Assembly: GCF_001311865.1 (NCBI RefSeq)
Contig: NZ_BBCD01000005.1
Coordinates: 1-64,000 of the forward strand
Reading direction: 5' to 3'
Source: Piscibacillus salipiscarius JCM 13188
GTDB taxonomy: Bacteria > Bacillota > Bacilli > Bacillales > Alkalibacillaceae
Length of the DNA stretch: 64,000 bases
Position numbers and translations under genes: made by a program. The notes under the pieces were generated by a model, which saw only the letters and a list, made by a program, of their open reading frames with translations, ran no database searches and was not told where the DNA came from. Positions 1-9,288 of this stretch are shown here, piece after piece; position 1 is the stretch's first letter, and each line of letters opens with the position of its first letter.

Positions 1-2
1 TT

Positions 3-1304
3 TTACTTCACTTCAACTTTCACAAACTCTCTTGGATCTTCAAGTGCTTTAGCTTCACGTTCTCCTTTTTCAATATTCACTAATTGTAATAACACGATAC
101 CAATTATGAAGAACACGATTAGAGACAGAATTCCTAGGCGACTATTACCCGTCAGTCCCGCTGTAATCCCGAACACGGCTGGTCCAATAATGGCTGCGAA
201 TTTTGATGTAATTCCGTAGAAACCAAAAACTCAGCGTGCTTATTATGAGGAATCATGCGAGCAAAAATCGATCGGCTAAGTGCCTGCGCACCGCCTTGTA
301 CGGTTCCTACACAAACCGCTAACAAATAAAAATGAAGAGCACTAGTCATGAAATAGCCTAGTATAACGATGACAACATAAACCGCAAGTGCTAACGTCAG
401 CGCTTTTTTAGCCGAGATCCACTTGGCCAATTTTGAGAAAAAACAACGTACATGGAATTCGACAAACTGTGTAATTAATAATGCAGCAATAAGGTCATTC
501 GTGCCAATACCTATGGTCGAACCATAAAACGTCGCCATACGAATGATGGTTGAAATCCCATCTGAGAACATCCAAAACGCGATAATAAAAATTAATAATT
601 GCTTATAGTACTTAAGCGTTTTGAATGTCTCTCCAATTCGGCTAAAGCCAATAGCAATATAGGATTTATCTCTTTTCTCAGTTGGATCACCGACCTTCTT
701 TTCCTTCAAGTTCTTAAACAAAGGAATTGAGAAGATAAACCACCAAATCCCAACAGTAACAAACGCAACTTGTGTTGCCTCTTTACTACTCGGGAATCCG
801 AACCAGTCATATTTCATAATCATGACAAGGTTAATCGCAAGTAAAATCCCGCCACCTATGTAACCAAATGCATAAGCCTTCGTTGAAATGCGGTCCATCT
901 CTTCATTTTTAGCCACGTGCGGCAGGAAAGCATCATAAAATACATTCCCTCCTGAAAAACCAACTGAAGCTAAAATAAAGAGAATTGAGGCTAATAAATA
1001 ATCCCCTTCGTTCACTGTAAATAAAAGTACACTTCCTGCCATCCCCATGAAAGCAAAAAACGCAGGAACTTCATCTTGGCTCCTGAATAATCTGCGATCG
1101 CTCCTAATACCGGCGCCATAGTTGCTACGATTAAAACAGCGACAGATTGGGTAAAAGAATAGTAGCTCGTAGCAGTTCCTTCTGAAAGGTTGTTCGCTGC
1201 TACGCTGTTATAAAAATGGGAAACACAGCAGCCATAATCGTCGTTGCAAAAGCTGAATTGGCCCAATCATACATCATCCAGCTTCGTTGCAGCTTACGGT
1301 CCAT
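3..1304 (-). CDS. MFS transporter, UMF1/Atg22-like family (frameshifted)
   Basis: Integral membrane carrier of the major facilitator superfamily. The start at 1304 gives a protein beginning [19 protein letters not shown]; the MYDWANSAF signature at the start of helix 1 marks the UMF1 (Atg22-like) branch, whose bacterial substrates are not known to me. About 434 codons and roughly 12 hydrophobic segments fit the usual length. As read, the protein changes frame at about 1230, 1050 and 210, so the N-terminus, the main body and the C-terminus (ending VEVK) lie in different frames. The stop is only 3 bases from the window edge but appears genuine. No operon partner is visible. Confidence 0.8.
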
Positions 1305-1517
1305 AACATCACTCTTTCACTATTTTCTTTAAGCATATCAAAAGGTTGAAGTTTATTTCCACATATTTCAGAAAATTTACAATAAATATAGAAAACTCAA
1401 GACAAATTGACACTATTAAAAAGAAACCTAAGAATCTCGAGCTAGACTAAAATACCCTTTATTTAAATATAAAATTTTTTCATAATATTAATAAAACACT
1501 TATTAGTAAAGGAGATC

Positions 1518-3022
1518 ATGATGACTGAGAATACTCAAAAACAAGCCTACAACAGAAGACAAATCGTTGGCCTAATTCTAGGCCCCTTATTATTTATTGT
1601 CACACTACAATTTTTATCTTTCCCAGGAATGTCTGCAGAAGCTCAAGCCATTTTAGCGAGTACGTTATGGATTGCGACGTGGTGGGTTACTGAAGCCATC
1701 CCTATTGCAGCAACAGCTTTATTACCGATTATCTTATTCCCATTAACAGGCGGACTTGAATTAGGTGATACGACCTCTGCTTACGGAGATGACATAATCT
1801 TCTTATTCATGGGAGGATTTTTAATCGCACTGGGCATGGAGAGATGGAACCTACATAAACGAATTGCCCTAACCATTATTAAAATGGTTGGAACAGGGTT
1901 AAATCGTTTAATATTAGGATTCATGATTGCAACAGCTTTTTTATCGATGTGGATCTCTAACACCGCAACAGCTATGATGATGGTACCTATTGGTTCGGCG
2001 ATCATTTACAAAATGAGAGAATCTGCTGAAACTAATGCGAGTGAGGTCAGCCAAGCTGAATCAGATAAGTTCTCAAAAGCCCTTATGTTAGCCATCGCGT
2101 ACAGTGCATCTATTGGAGGGTTAGGTACATTAATTGGTACACCGCCAAACGCGCTTTTTGCTGGAGTTGTCGATAATCTATTTAATGTTACGGTTTCATT
2201 TGCAACTTGGATGATGTTTGGTGTTCCAATTGTCATAATTCTATTAACGATCGCTTGGTTTTATTTAGTGAAAGTGGCTTTTCGATTAGACATTGATGAA
2301 TTTCCAGGCGGAAAAAGCGTCATCGATGATGAAATGAAAGAGATTGGCAGCATGTCAACAGAAGAAAATTTGTGCTTACGGTCTTTTCATTAACGGCATT
2401 AGCTTGGATTTCAAGATCTTTTATTTTACAAGACTTGCTTCCAGGAATAGATGATGCGGTCATCGCGATCACTGGAGCACTTATCTTGTTCTTAATTCCT
2501 TCTAAGAATAAAAAAGGCGAATTCATCATGGACTGGGATACAGCAAAAGGATTGCCATGGGGTATTCTGCTCTTATTTGGAGGAGGCCTTGCAATCGCGG
2601 CAGGCTTTAGCGATACGGGACTTGCTGAATGGATTGGTGAACAAATGACAGGTCTTCAAGGGTTAAACTTCGTGTTAATCGTTGCCATCATTACAGCAAT
2701 CGTTATTTTACTTACTGAAATTTCATCGAATACGGCAACAGCTACCATGCTACTTCCAATCATGGCATCGTTAGCTAGCGCTATCCAGGTTCACCCGTAC
2801 AGCTTGATGATTGCAGGTGCACTCGCTGCATCATGTGCATTCATGCTACCAGTTGCAACTCCACCAAACGCTGTTGTGTTCGGGTCTGGCTATTTAAGAA
2901 TTGAAGATATGGCTAAGGCTGGTCTATGGCTCAATGTTGTTGCTGTGATCATCATTACCGCAGCCATTTACTTATTACTTCCACTTACATTTGGATTAGA
3001 TTTATTTAATTATCCATTCTAG
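1518..3022 (+). CDS. DASS/SLC13-family anion permease (one frameshift)
   Basis: Sodium-coupled transporter of dicarboxylates or sulfate, of the DASS (SLC13) family, in the cytoplasmic membrane. Both halves of the inverted repeat carry the family's Ser-Asn-Thr motif: WISNTATAMMM near residue 140 and SSNTATATMLLP in the C-terminal half, each followed by a glycine-rich or TPPNA segment (GTPPNALF and ATPPNAVVF). The start follows GGAG at 1511-1514. The frame changes once, near 2370-2390, after TEEN; otherwise the length of about 500 residues is normal for SdcS-like carriers. A strong terminator follows at once. The exact substrate cannot be read from sequence. Confidence 0.88.
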
Positions 3023-3040
3023 GAAAATAAGCGTAAAGCT

Positions 3041-3078
3041 AAAATCACGTGGATTCACAAGAGTTCACGTGATTTTTT
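3041..3078 (+). terminator. Rho-independent terminator after the SLC13 permease
   Basis: Inverted repeat AATCACGTGGA / TTCACGTGATT followed by a run of seven T, starting 19 bp after the permease stop. Confidence 0.85.
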
Positions 3079-3161
3079 TATGCCTGTGCGGAGATTTTAA
3101 ACCTATAATCATTTGAATATTATGTTAAAATTTAACTAAACAATTAACTCAAGGAGTTATC

Positions 3162-3767
3162 ATGTTACTTTCTACAACAATTATCGGTTGGATCGGAATA
3201 TTATTATACATAATTATAATTTTTACATATAAAATGTTGGCTAAAAATAACGAGTTTGCTTTTATACATATTCTAATGGCAACAATGAATGCCTTATGGC
3301 TCCCTTTACCATTGTCTTTATATCTATTACTAAATTCAGAAATTCTCATTGTTGGTACCATATTTGGATTTGTATATTTATTTATGTTGGTAATAACCAT
3401 GGCGCTTCAAACAGGTCATATTACGTACATTGTTAAACGAAATCAAAATCAGTCTATTACTGAACAACAAGCAGATTATATGATGGCAACCTTATCAAAT
3501 CCGTTTGAAAGTTTGACCGGGGTATTCAAAGGTATTTGGGCATTATTTTTAGGGTTCACTTTTTGGAATAATGGTGAAATCTTAATGGCTACTCTAATGT
3601 TTATATTTAGTGTAATGCTTTTTTATTATTTAGTTTTAATGCTCAATACAAGCGTAATCAAACAAGTCAAATGGTTATCTAGCATAAAACCAAACTCGTT
3701 AATTATTAACCTTGAAACTCTTTTCTTCTTCATCATACTAATGAGTTATATCACTGTTAATATTTAA
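3162..3767 (+). CDS. Hypothetical integral membrane protein
   Basis: I do not recognise the family. The 201-residue product is strongly hydrophobic, with about five or six likely membrane segments: residues about 3-25, 33-52, 57-82, 120-135, 140-160 and 180-200. The middle loop (residues 88-115) is the only clearly polar part. The start is supported by CAAGGAG at 3150-3156, 5 bp before ATG. It lies alone between the permease terminator and convergent genes. Codon use resembles the neighbouring genes and the reading frame is uninterrupted. Confidence 0.6.
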   Translation: MLLSTTIIGWIGILLYIIIIFTYKMLAKNNEFAFIHILMATMNALWLPLPLSLYLLLNSEILIVGTIFGFVYLFMLVITMALQTGHITYIVKRNQNQSITEQQADYMMATLSNPFESLTGVFKGIWALFLGFTFWNNGEILMATLMFIFSVMLFYYLVLMLNTSVIKQVKWLSSIKPNSLIINLETLFFFIILMSYITVNI

Positions 3768-3881
3768 GATCTGTTAAACTTTAATGTTGATAATTGCTTA
3801 AAAATAAAGGGAAGCCATAACAAATAACGTTTCCTTCAATCTTGTTTATGTAACTCTCCCGATTCTGAAACAATAAGAAAT

Positions 3882-4255
3882 TTAAGAACCGTTTTTTATA
3901 AGACGATTCTCTAAAGATTCGATTGCCAGTTTTAGTGCATTTAAACGACGCTCATTTAATGTTTTTGAGAACTTCCTTCTTTTGCTTGTGCTATTTGTTT
4001 TTCGATAGACGGAATAATACCTTGTAGAACATCTTTAGAAGTCGATATGATTTCTTCGTCATAGCAAAAATCTTCCCCATTCCAAGTACCTTTTAGGCTT
4101 TCTAAACCAATTTTTACTGCGTTTAGTCTCTTTTTCACAAGAGTTGTATTTGAACCTTTTTCTGTCATACTTTTATAAGCATTTGAAAGTTTATTAAAAG
4201 TTGACTCCAAGGATTTAATGGACAATTCTTGGATTTCTTGACTAACAGTCTTCAT
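3882..4255 (-). CDS. Hypothetical protein with a repeated RRLNA helix motif (one frameshift)
   Basis: Unrecognised small, charged, probably all-helical cytoplasmic protein. I chose ATG at 4255 because GAGG lies 7 bp upstream; the TTG at 4261 would be too close. As read the frame stops at 3956 (ending SSQKH), but shifting one base near 3965-3975 lets it run to 3882. The added tail contains ERRLNALKLAIESLENRL, which mirrors KKRLNAVKIGLESLKGTW earlier in the same protein. That internal repeat is good evidence that the two frames belong to one gene of about 124 codons. Confidence 0.5.
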
Positions 4256-4365
4256 ATACAAACCTCACTTTTTGTTCTTAATAATCCAACATAAACCATA
4301 TTTTCCCCTTCACTTCTTATAAATTTACTACCTTCATCAACTCTTGCCCCCGTTACCTTAATATT

Positions 4366-4709
4366 CTAACTTACCTCTTCTACTTCAAATCTTAGTCTAT
4401 CTAAATCCCATACATCTTCATCATAATTTTTATAATCTCTACTTTAACTTTTTGCCCTTCCTCATAATCTTCTGGAGTGGGAATTCGAATAGTTTGTGAT
4501 GTTGGCTTCTTTTCAAAACCATAGGACTCAAGAGAAGTCCCTGGCTTGTTAAATGTTGTCCAAGCTTCAATTTCAATTACCATATCTCCACTGACTTCGT
4601 TGATTTCCTTTATGTTCCCTTGAATAAATGTTCCTTCTTCAATTTGAGAACAACCTATCAATATAATAGCTAAAGTTGTAAATACGAAGAATCTCTTTGT
4701 TTTCGACAT
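4366..4709 (-). CDS. Small putative lipoprotein (frameshift near the C-terminus)
   Basis: A signal peptide with lipobox (KTKRFF, hydrophobic core, LIGC at about residue 20) predicts a lipid-anchored extracytoplasmic protein. The mature part begins SQIEEGTFIQGNI and looks like a small OB- or beta-rich domain; I cannot name the family. The frame as read ends MMKMYGI at 4401. Adding one A in the AAAAA run near 4425 gives an acidic tail, NYDEDVWDLDRLRFEVEEVS, ending at 4366, which looks more native. AAGGGG lies 7 bp before the start. Confidence 0.6.
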
Positions 4710-4836
4710 TTATAAACCCCTTCCACTTATACAATAACCTGCCTAGAAGTTCAAGACCTTCTAAATTAATTTGTTCAACATATGGTTTCTCCTTATATTC
4801 AATCATAGTCTTCTCATTATTATAATTAACCTTCAC
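4639..4836 (-). CDS. Possible small ORF upstream of the lipoprotein
   Basis: Open frame starting with a GTG- or TTG-type codon after the acetyltransferase terminator. The first about 40 residues look coding (MIEYKEKPYVEQINLEGLE), but the frame then overlaps the lipoprotein start by 70 bp and loses that character. It may be the front of a broken gene, or chance. No family recognised. Confidence 0.2.
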   Translation of the reverse strand: MKVNYNNEKTMIEYKEKPYVEQINLEGLELLGRLLYKWKGFINVENKEILRIYNFSYYIDRLFSN

Positions 4837-4853
4837 TACAATGAATTCGACAG

Positions 4854-4888
4854 AAAAAGCATTAACCCTTTTTGGATTAATGCCCCTT
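4854..4888 (-). terminator. Terminator of the GNAT gene
   Basis: Minus-strand hairpin GCATTAATCC / GGGTTAATGC with an AAAAA loop and a T run after it, 14 bp past the acetyltransferase stop. Confidence 0.7.
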
Positions 4889-4901
4889 TAGTAGAAGAAT
4901 T

Positions 4902-5434
4902 TTATTCACCTAAATATTCGTTATGTAAAATCCCCATATGCACAATATCTTCCCATTTTCCGTTTCTAAACAGGCATTGTCTGCTAATGCCTTCTTCTTT
5001 AAAACCTAACTTTTTATACAATTTAATTGCTTTATGATTAAATGAAAATACTCTTAGAGATACTCGGTGCAAATTTAGTTCAAGAAAAGCATAGTTTAGT
5101 AAGATTTGTAATGCCTCGGAACCATATCCTTGACCCCAATAATCTTTTTCTCCAATATCAATAATACATTCAGAATTTCTGTTTTATAATCAATATTGAT
5201 CAGTGAAGTAATTCCTATCGCTTTATCTTCTTCTTTTTGGAGGATGATATAGCTCTTAGAAGACCTAGAGTCAGTAAGGTTATTTTCAACAAAACTTCTT
5301 GTATCCTCAAGAGAATATAAATCTAAAGATGGATTAGTTGTATACATCACATCCATATTGTTTCTCCATGAGTGATATAGTTCCACATCATTTTTATCTA
5401 CTTTACGTAATACTAGTCTTTTTGATGAAAACAT
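4902..5434 (-). CDS. GNAT-family N-acetyltransferase, RimJ/RimL-like (one frameshift)
   Basis: Predicted cytoplasmic acetyl-CoA-dependent N-acetyltransferase. The N-terminus SSKRLVLRKVDKND is the typical RimJ/RimL-like opening. After correcting one base in the AAAA run near 5185 the protein continues with DIGEKDYWGQGYGSEALQ, the acetyl-CoA-binding motif A (Gln-Gly-Tyr-Gly-Ser), and then LHRVSLRVFSFNHKAIKLYK and LGFKEEGI, the family's strand-5 and C-terminal motifs. As read, the frame breaks just before motif A. Length is about 177 residues, normal for the family. The acceptor is unknown. Confidence 0.8.
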
Positions 5435-5493
5435 CTTATTTTAATATGGAATATCATTTATTATATTAGATTTGTTTAGAGTAGGTCTTTAGT

Positions 5494-5697
5494 TCAACAA
5501 GGAATCAGCAAAAATTCATTTGCAGCCTTGATTATTTCTTTAGGCTTCTCCACTACTGTCCAGTGGCCACAATCTTTAATCTCTTTTAATTCAGCGTGAG
5601 GTATATGTTTTAATAATAGGGTTTTTATTAAATCTGGTGTTAAAATATCATAGCTACCTTGTAAGATGAGAATTTTGAACTTAAATATACAAACCAT
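5494..5697 (-). pseudogene. C-terminal remnant of an alpha/beta hydrolase
   Basis: The 67-codon frame encodes only the last part of an alpha/beta-hydrolase fold: ILILQGSYDILTP with the acid residue of the triad, and IKDCGHWTVVEKP with the catalytic histidine. The nucleophile elbow and everything before it are missing; directly upstream is a perfect 13-bp hairpin and then the next gene. No ribosome binding site precedes it. I read this as a truncated remnant, not a frameshift, because no other frame upstream supplies the rest. Confidence 0.6.
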
Positions 5698-5720
5698 GTC
5701 CTAAAAATTAGGACATGGTT
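5692..5720 (-). terminator. Perfect hairpin between VOC gene and hydrolase remnant
   Basis: AACCATGTCCTAA / TTAGGACATGGTT, 13 bp with a 3-base loop, 10 bp past the VOC stop. There is no T run, so termination is inferred; it could instead be a deletion or insertion scar. Confidence 0.5.
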
Positions 5721-5729
5721 AACATAATG

Positions 5730-6116
5730 TTACTTGCGCTCTATTATCTGAATAAGATTACCGCATGTATCATCGAAGACAGCTAAAGTGTGATCCCCCA
5801 TCTCTGTTGGCTCCATAGTAAACGTCACTCCATGTTTCAATAATCTTTTGTACTCTTTGTGAACATCTGTAACGCCAAACATTGTTGCTGGGATACCTTG
5901 CTCAAGTAATTGTTTTTGATAATCTTTGGCAGCTGGATTGTCATTTGGTTCGAGTAGAAGCTCGGTACCATTTTGGTTATCCGGAGAAACAACTGTTATC
6001 CACCTAAATTCACCGGCTGGAACATCGTGCTTTTTTACAAAACCAAGCGTTTCTGAATAAAACTTTAGTGCCTTATCTTGATCATCTACAAATAAACTGG
6101 TAACAATGATTTGCAT
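5730..6116 (-). CDS. VOC-family (glyoxalase-like) protein
   Basis: 128-residue single vicinal-oxygen-chelate domain protein, complete and unbroken. The opening SLFVDDQDKALKFYSETLGF is the typical first beta-alpha-beta unit, and the second half VTDVHKEYKRLLKHGVTF followed by DDTCGNLIQI is the second unit with the metal-side glutamate-type terminus replaced by QIIERK. Such proteins act as dimers in dioxygenase, glyoxalase or drug-binding roles; substrate unknown. AGGAGGG lies 7 bp before ATG. It is downstream of and co-oriented with an ArsR gene, the usual arrangement for regulator/VOC pairs, so joint control is likely. Confidence 0.85.
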   Translation of the reverse strand: MQIIVTSLFVDDQDKALKFYSETLGFVKKHDVPAGEFRWITVVSPDNQNGTELLLEPNDNPAAKDYQKQLLEQGIPATMFGVTDVHKEYKRLLKHGVTFTMEPTEMGDHTLAVFDDTCGNLIQIIERK

Positions 6117-6274
6117 ATATTTTCCCTCCTAAATGTCTTCGATGTATGGTGGTGATGTGCAAAATCTAGCTGTAAATTGATAGCCATACATCTACTGAAC
6201 TAATCGAAACACCCTAAGTAACTTCGTACACTTCTATTCCCTTAGTTACGTCTGTGGGATATATTATTTTTAAA

Positions 6275-6559
6275 TTATTCAACCCACCCTTTCAATAAGT
6301 TTTTAAGTGGTTCGTTGTCAAACATAAGAACTCGGTATTTCCCCTTTCGTTTTGATTTTAAAAGTCCCGCCTCTTCCAATACAGAAAGATGTTTAGCTAT
6401 CCCTTGACGAGAAATGGTGAGATTGTGTTTCATAATAAGACGTGATGTAAGTTCATACAGCGTCAGCTCATTGCGTTCGGATAGTTCATTCAATATTAGT
6501 CGCCGAGTCGAGTCAGCGAGCGCTTTGAAAATAGCGTCTTTTTCTCTTTCCAATTTCAT
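6275..6559 (-). CDS. ArsR-family winged-helix regulator
   Basis: Dimeric transcription repressor. Start at ATG 6559 (MKLEREKDAIFKALADSTRR), because the upstream in-frame extension crosses the operator region. ALADSTRRLILNEL is the canonical ArsR helix 1-2, ISRQGIAKHLSVLEEAGLL is the recognition helix, and KGKYRVLMFD is the wing. No metal-binding Cys cluster is visible, so it is probably not a metal sensor but the type found with VOC or SRPBCC proteins. 94 residues, normal for that group. Two inverted repeats just upstream probably serve autoregulation. Confidence 0.85.
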   Translation of the reverse strand: MKLEREKDAIFKALADSTRRLILNELSERNELTLYELTSRLIMKHNLTISRQGIAKHLSVLEEAGLLKSKRKGKYRVLMFDNEPLKNLLKGWVE

Positions 6560-6572
6560 ATTTTCATTATAT

Positions 6573-6617
6573 GCAACCAAAAGGTTACATGTCAACCTCA
6601 AGCAACTAAATAGTTGC
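6573..6617. promoter_or_regulatory. Two ArsR-type operators
   Basis: Site 1, GCAACCAAAAGGTTAC (6573-6588), and site 2, GCAACTAAATAGTTGC (6602-6617), share the form GCAAC-N6-GTT(A/G)C, are 29 bp apart and lie 14-58 bp upstream of the regulator start. The placement and repeat are seen directly; binding by the ArsR protein is inferred. Confidence 0.6.
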
Positions 6618-6734
6618 ATAAAAAAACAACTGAATCATGTAACCATAACTACAATATTGATTTCATACCTTGTGAGTATGTTAAAGCTTGATATTAATAG
6701 CAAGCTCAAAACTCTTGATATACCCAAAATAAAA

Positions 6735-6762
6735 CACGTGAATTCAAAAATGAATTCACGTG
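6735..6762 (-). terminator. Terminator of the TPR-like operon
   Basis: 12-bp perfect stem CACGTGAATTCA / TGAATTCACGTG followed on the minus strand by TTTTATTTT. Confidence 0.8.
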
Positions 6763-6812
6763 CGATGTTCACCGTTGTCTAAATCTTTTAATCGGGTGTT
6801 AAATAAACTCTT

Positions 6813-7956
6813 TTACGCCTGCTTCTGTAAGTTCACATACATTTTCTGATAAGCTTCTGATTCATCTTTCAGACCCATCTCTAAATATGTTTTCGATAGC
6901 CATTTAAGTGGTCGTGCTTCATCTGGCTTTAACTCAGATTCCATGCTGAAACAGTCTAATGCTTGATTCCACTGTTTGAATTCAAAATATAGCTCTCCAA
7001 GTGGCTGCATGTTTTCCAAGTCTTCACTCATCTTATAGATTCGATCAAACTTCTGAATCACATCAAGCTGGCCGCATACCTCTCTTAGTGGTTCTAGCCA
7101 GTCATGTACATCAGTTAATTCATATTGTGCGAGTAGACAGATCAAACATTTATTTAACAGTACGTCAGATGAATTTGGCTCTTGTTTGAATAGTTTTAGA
7201 AGTAAGTTTTGCAATGCCTCTGGTTGGATTTTTAACTCTTCAGGAGACATTTCATTTAAAGAAGTGTGCAGTTGTTTCATATCAGCTGTAGTTAATTCAA
7301 AATTTGATTGTAGTAACAATAAGGAAGCGCGATCTATTTGTTTTAGGTCTAAATATTTTCTTAACAGAAGTTCATGTAATGGGGGTAAATGGGCGTTGCC
7401 TAGATAAACGCTCTAATAAATCGACCGACTCTTGGTCTGAGAAGTGTTGATGTAGAAGTTGGTTCAGTGAGTTTAATACCTGCTTTGAAGGAGATATTTT
7501 CATTTGTTCATAAAGGAGCATACTTTGTTCTAGCGTGCGGTTTTCTGTAGTTAGCTGATTAACATACTGATCAAAATAACGGTCTGGCTCATGGAACATA
7601 ATTTTTTCCGCTTCAATTAAATCTTCCTGAAAAAGCGCTTCTTCTCTGTCTTGGTACATGTTGATAAAATCTTTATAAATTAAGTCACTAGCTAGTGATT
7701 TAACGAAGCTATGTTTTGGTGCAAAATCCTTTAAAATTCGGATGATCTGATAAGCAGAAAATAACTGTCCGCCTCTACGGTCCTCATAAAACATATCTTT
7801 AAGTTCATTAAATAATTGTTTTTGGAAATAAACGATTCGAAAAAACGTTAAGATGTAGGCTTTTTCTTGTTTGGTGAAGTGTTGGTTCAATTTACGGAGA
7901 AGCTGTTTGTTGTTAATGATTTTAGCAGAGTGGTTAGATGTTACTAAGTGGTTCAT
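6813..7956 (-). CDS. Hypothetical TPR-like protein (one frameshift)
   Basis: About 380-residue helical protein of unknown function. The N-terminal part runs from MNHLVTSNHS; after residue about 190 the frame breaks in a CCCCC run at 7379-7384, and reading CCCC instead gives RPFTPLHELLLRKYLDLKQ and continues to the stop at 6813. The C-terminal half has tetratricopeptide-like helix pairs (LGELYFEFKQWNQALDCF, then LKWLSKTYLEMGLKDESEAY), suggesting a protein-interaction role. Its start overlaps the upstream gene's stop by 4 bp (ATGA), so the two are translationally coupled. Confidence 0.6.
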
Positions 7957-8201
7957 AAACGGATGCGGGGCTTGATAAGTGTGACCTTGTTTAAAGGCTC
8001 TTTCAATGAAGGAATGTCTGCGCAGTTTAGTGGTCTTTTGGCGGTTAAGAACGCACCTTTGTAGAAAAACAAGTAATATAACTCTTGGTCGTCACTCACG
8101 GCCTCCAAGATCTGCGCTTGTACATAGTTCGCCATCCGTTCAGCTCGTAGTTTCAATGACTTGCTCTTAGCATCTAGAATCGTAAATTGGTGATTTATCA
8201 T
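7953..8201 (-). CDS. Hypothetical protein, first gene of the TPR-like operon
   Basis: 82-residue cytoplasmic protein of unknown family. ATG at 8201 is chosen because AGGAGGG ends 5 bp before it; an upstream GTG at 8222 would put the ribosome binding site inside the gene. The protein begins MINHQFTILDAKSKSLK and contains LYYLFFYKGAFLTAKRP. It ends KPRIRL with its stop codon overlapping the next gene's ATG, implying a two-gene unit with matched expression. Confidence 0.6.
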   Translation of the reverse strand: MINHQFTILDAKSKSLKLRAERMANYVQAQILEAVSDDQELYYLFFYKGAFLTAKRPLNCADIPSLKEPLNKVTLIKPRIRL

Positions 8202-8319
8202 ATCAACCCTCCTAGTTAACACTAGTTTATCATAATTATATGTCTAATGGTGTAAATTCATGACGTTGTTCTTGAGAAAAGGTTTTTCCTGGCGTCATAA
8301 TCATCGTTATTTTACTTTT

Positions 8320-8487
8320 TTATTCCCTACTTATTCGTTTTTATTCTCTACTTCAACAGATTTATTCTCCAGAATAATAATCTTATTCACTAGTTCATCA
8401 AAAATTTTCGCCACTTTTTTAAAATAAATTCGCCAGTTTATCCTATTTATTCGCTACTAAATTCTTTTATTCCCGACCACATATGCT
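8320..8487. repeat. 21-bp-period array A (8 units, core TTATTCNCTAC)
   Basis: Cores begin at 8320, 8341, 8362, 8383, 8404, 8426, 8447 and 8467: spacings 21, 21, 21, 21, 22, 21 and 20. The core of about 11 bp (TTATTCCCTAC, TTATTCTCTAC, TTATTCTCCAG and so on) is conserved and the following 10 bp are not. It fills the gap between the ThiXYZ terminator and the TPR-like operon. Confidence 0.85.
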
Positions 8488-8507
8488 GCCACGGTGTTCA
8501 TATATAA

Positions 8508-8538
8508 AAACAAAACCCACATCTAATGCGGGGTTTTA
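8508..8538 (-). terminator. Terminator of the ThiXYZ-type operon
   Basis: Minus strand AAAACCCCGC / GTGGGTTTT hairpin followed by GTTTTTAT, overlapping the last codons of the ATPase gene. Confidence 0.8.
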
Positions 8539-9288
8539 GGTTGTATGAGCTAATCTCATATCTTGATAAATATCTTTTTTAAACTGTAAAAATTCATCCG
8601 TTAACAATAATTCCTCACGTCTTGGCCGGTCAAATGGTACTTTGTATTCATTTAGCACTGATGCAGGTCTAGGAGACAAAATAATAATTCTGTCAGATAA
8701 GAAGATCGCCTCTTCAATATTGTGAGTGACAAATAGAATAGAGCGTTTCGCCTCTTCCCACATGGATAACAGCCACTTCTGCATATCCGTTCGGGTAAAT
8801 TCATCTAAGGCAGAGAATGGTTCATCAAGTAAAATTAAAGACTGCGGGCTTAGTACACTTCTTATAAATGATGCGCGCTGCTTCATACCACCTGATAATT
8901 CGTGAGGATGAGCATCCTTATACTCGCTAAGACCAGCTCGTTCAATCATTTCTAGAGCTTTAGCTCGATCCTTTCGCCCAGATATTTCTTGTCCTAATAA
9001 CACGTTATCTAAAATCGATCGCCAAGGAAGTAAAGATGGTGTTTGCGGGGTGTAACTGATTGACCCGCGTTTGCCCTTAATACTATTTCCATTTAACAAC
9101 ACGTCACCAGAATTCGGAATGGTTAAACCACCAATAATGCCAAACAAAGTGCTTTTCCCGCTTCCTGAAGGCCCGAGGATTGAGACAAATTCACCTTCTG
9201 AGACAGAAAAACTCACATCATTTAACACGTGCACATCGCCAAACGTTTGATTAATTTGCTTTACCTCAAGATGTTTCACTAGAACCAC
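8536..9288 (-). CDS. thiZ: ABC transporter ATP-binding protein (ThiZ-like)
   Basis: Nucleotide-binding subunit energising the pyrimidine/thiamine-precursor importer. Walker A GPSGSGKST near residue 41, Q-loop YTPQTPSLLPW, signature LSGGMKQR, Walker B LILLDEPFSALD and the switch histidine in FVTHNIEEA are all present; about 250 residues, normal for the NitT/TauT-like class. It overlaps the permease gene; the start may be GTG 9279 (VKHLEVKQ), since the AGGAGAGGGTGG Shine-Dalgarno fits that codon better than 9288. Complete and unbroken. Controlled with the operon by the TPP riboswitch. Confidence 0.88.
   Translation of the reverse strand: MVLVKHLEVKQINQTFGDVHVLNDVSFSVSEGEFVSILGPSGSGKSTLFGIIGGLTIPNSGDVLLNGNSIKGKRGSISYTPQTPSLLPWRSILDNVLLGQEISGRKDRAKALEMIERAGLSEYKDAHPHELSGGMKQRASFIRSVLSPQSLILLDEPFSALDEFTRTDMQKWLLSMWEEAKRSILFVTHNIEEAIFLSDRIIILSPRPASVLNEYKVPFDRPRREELLLTDEFLQFKKDIYQDMRLAHTT

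Noticed and set aside
5494-5697. Complete small alpha/beta hydrolase
   Set aside because: Too short, no nucleophile motif and no start signal; only the C-terminal part remains.
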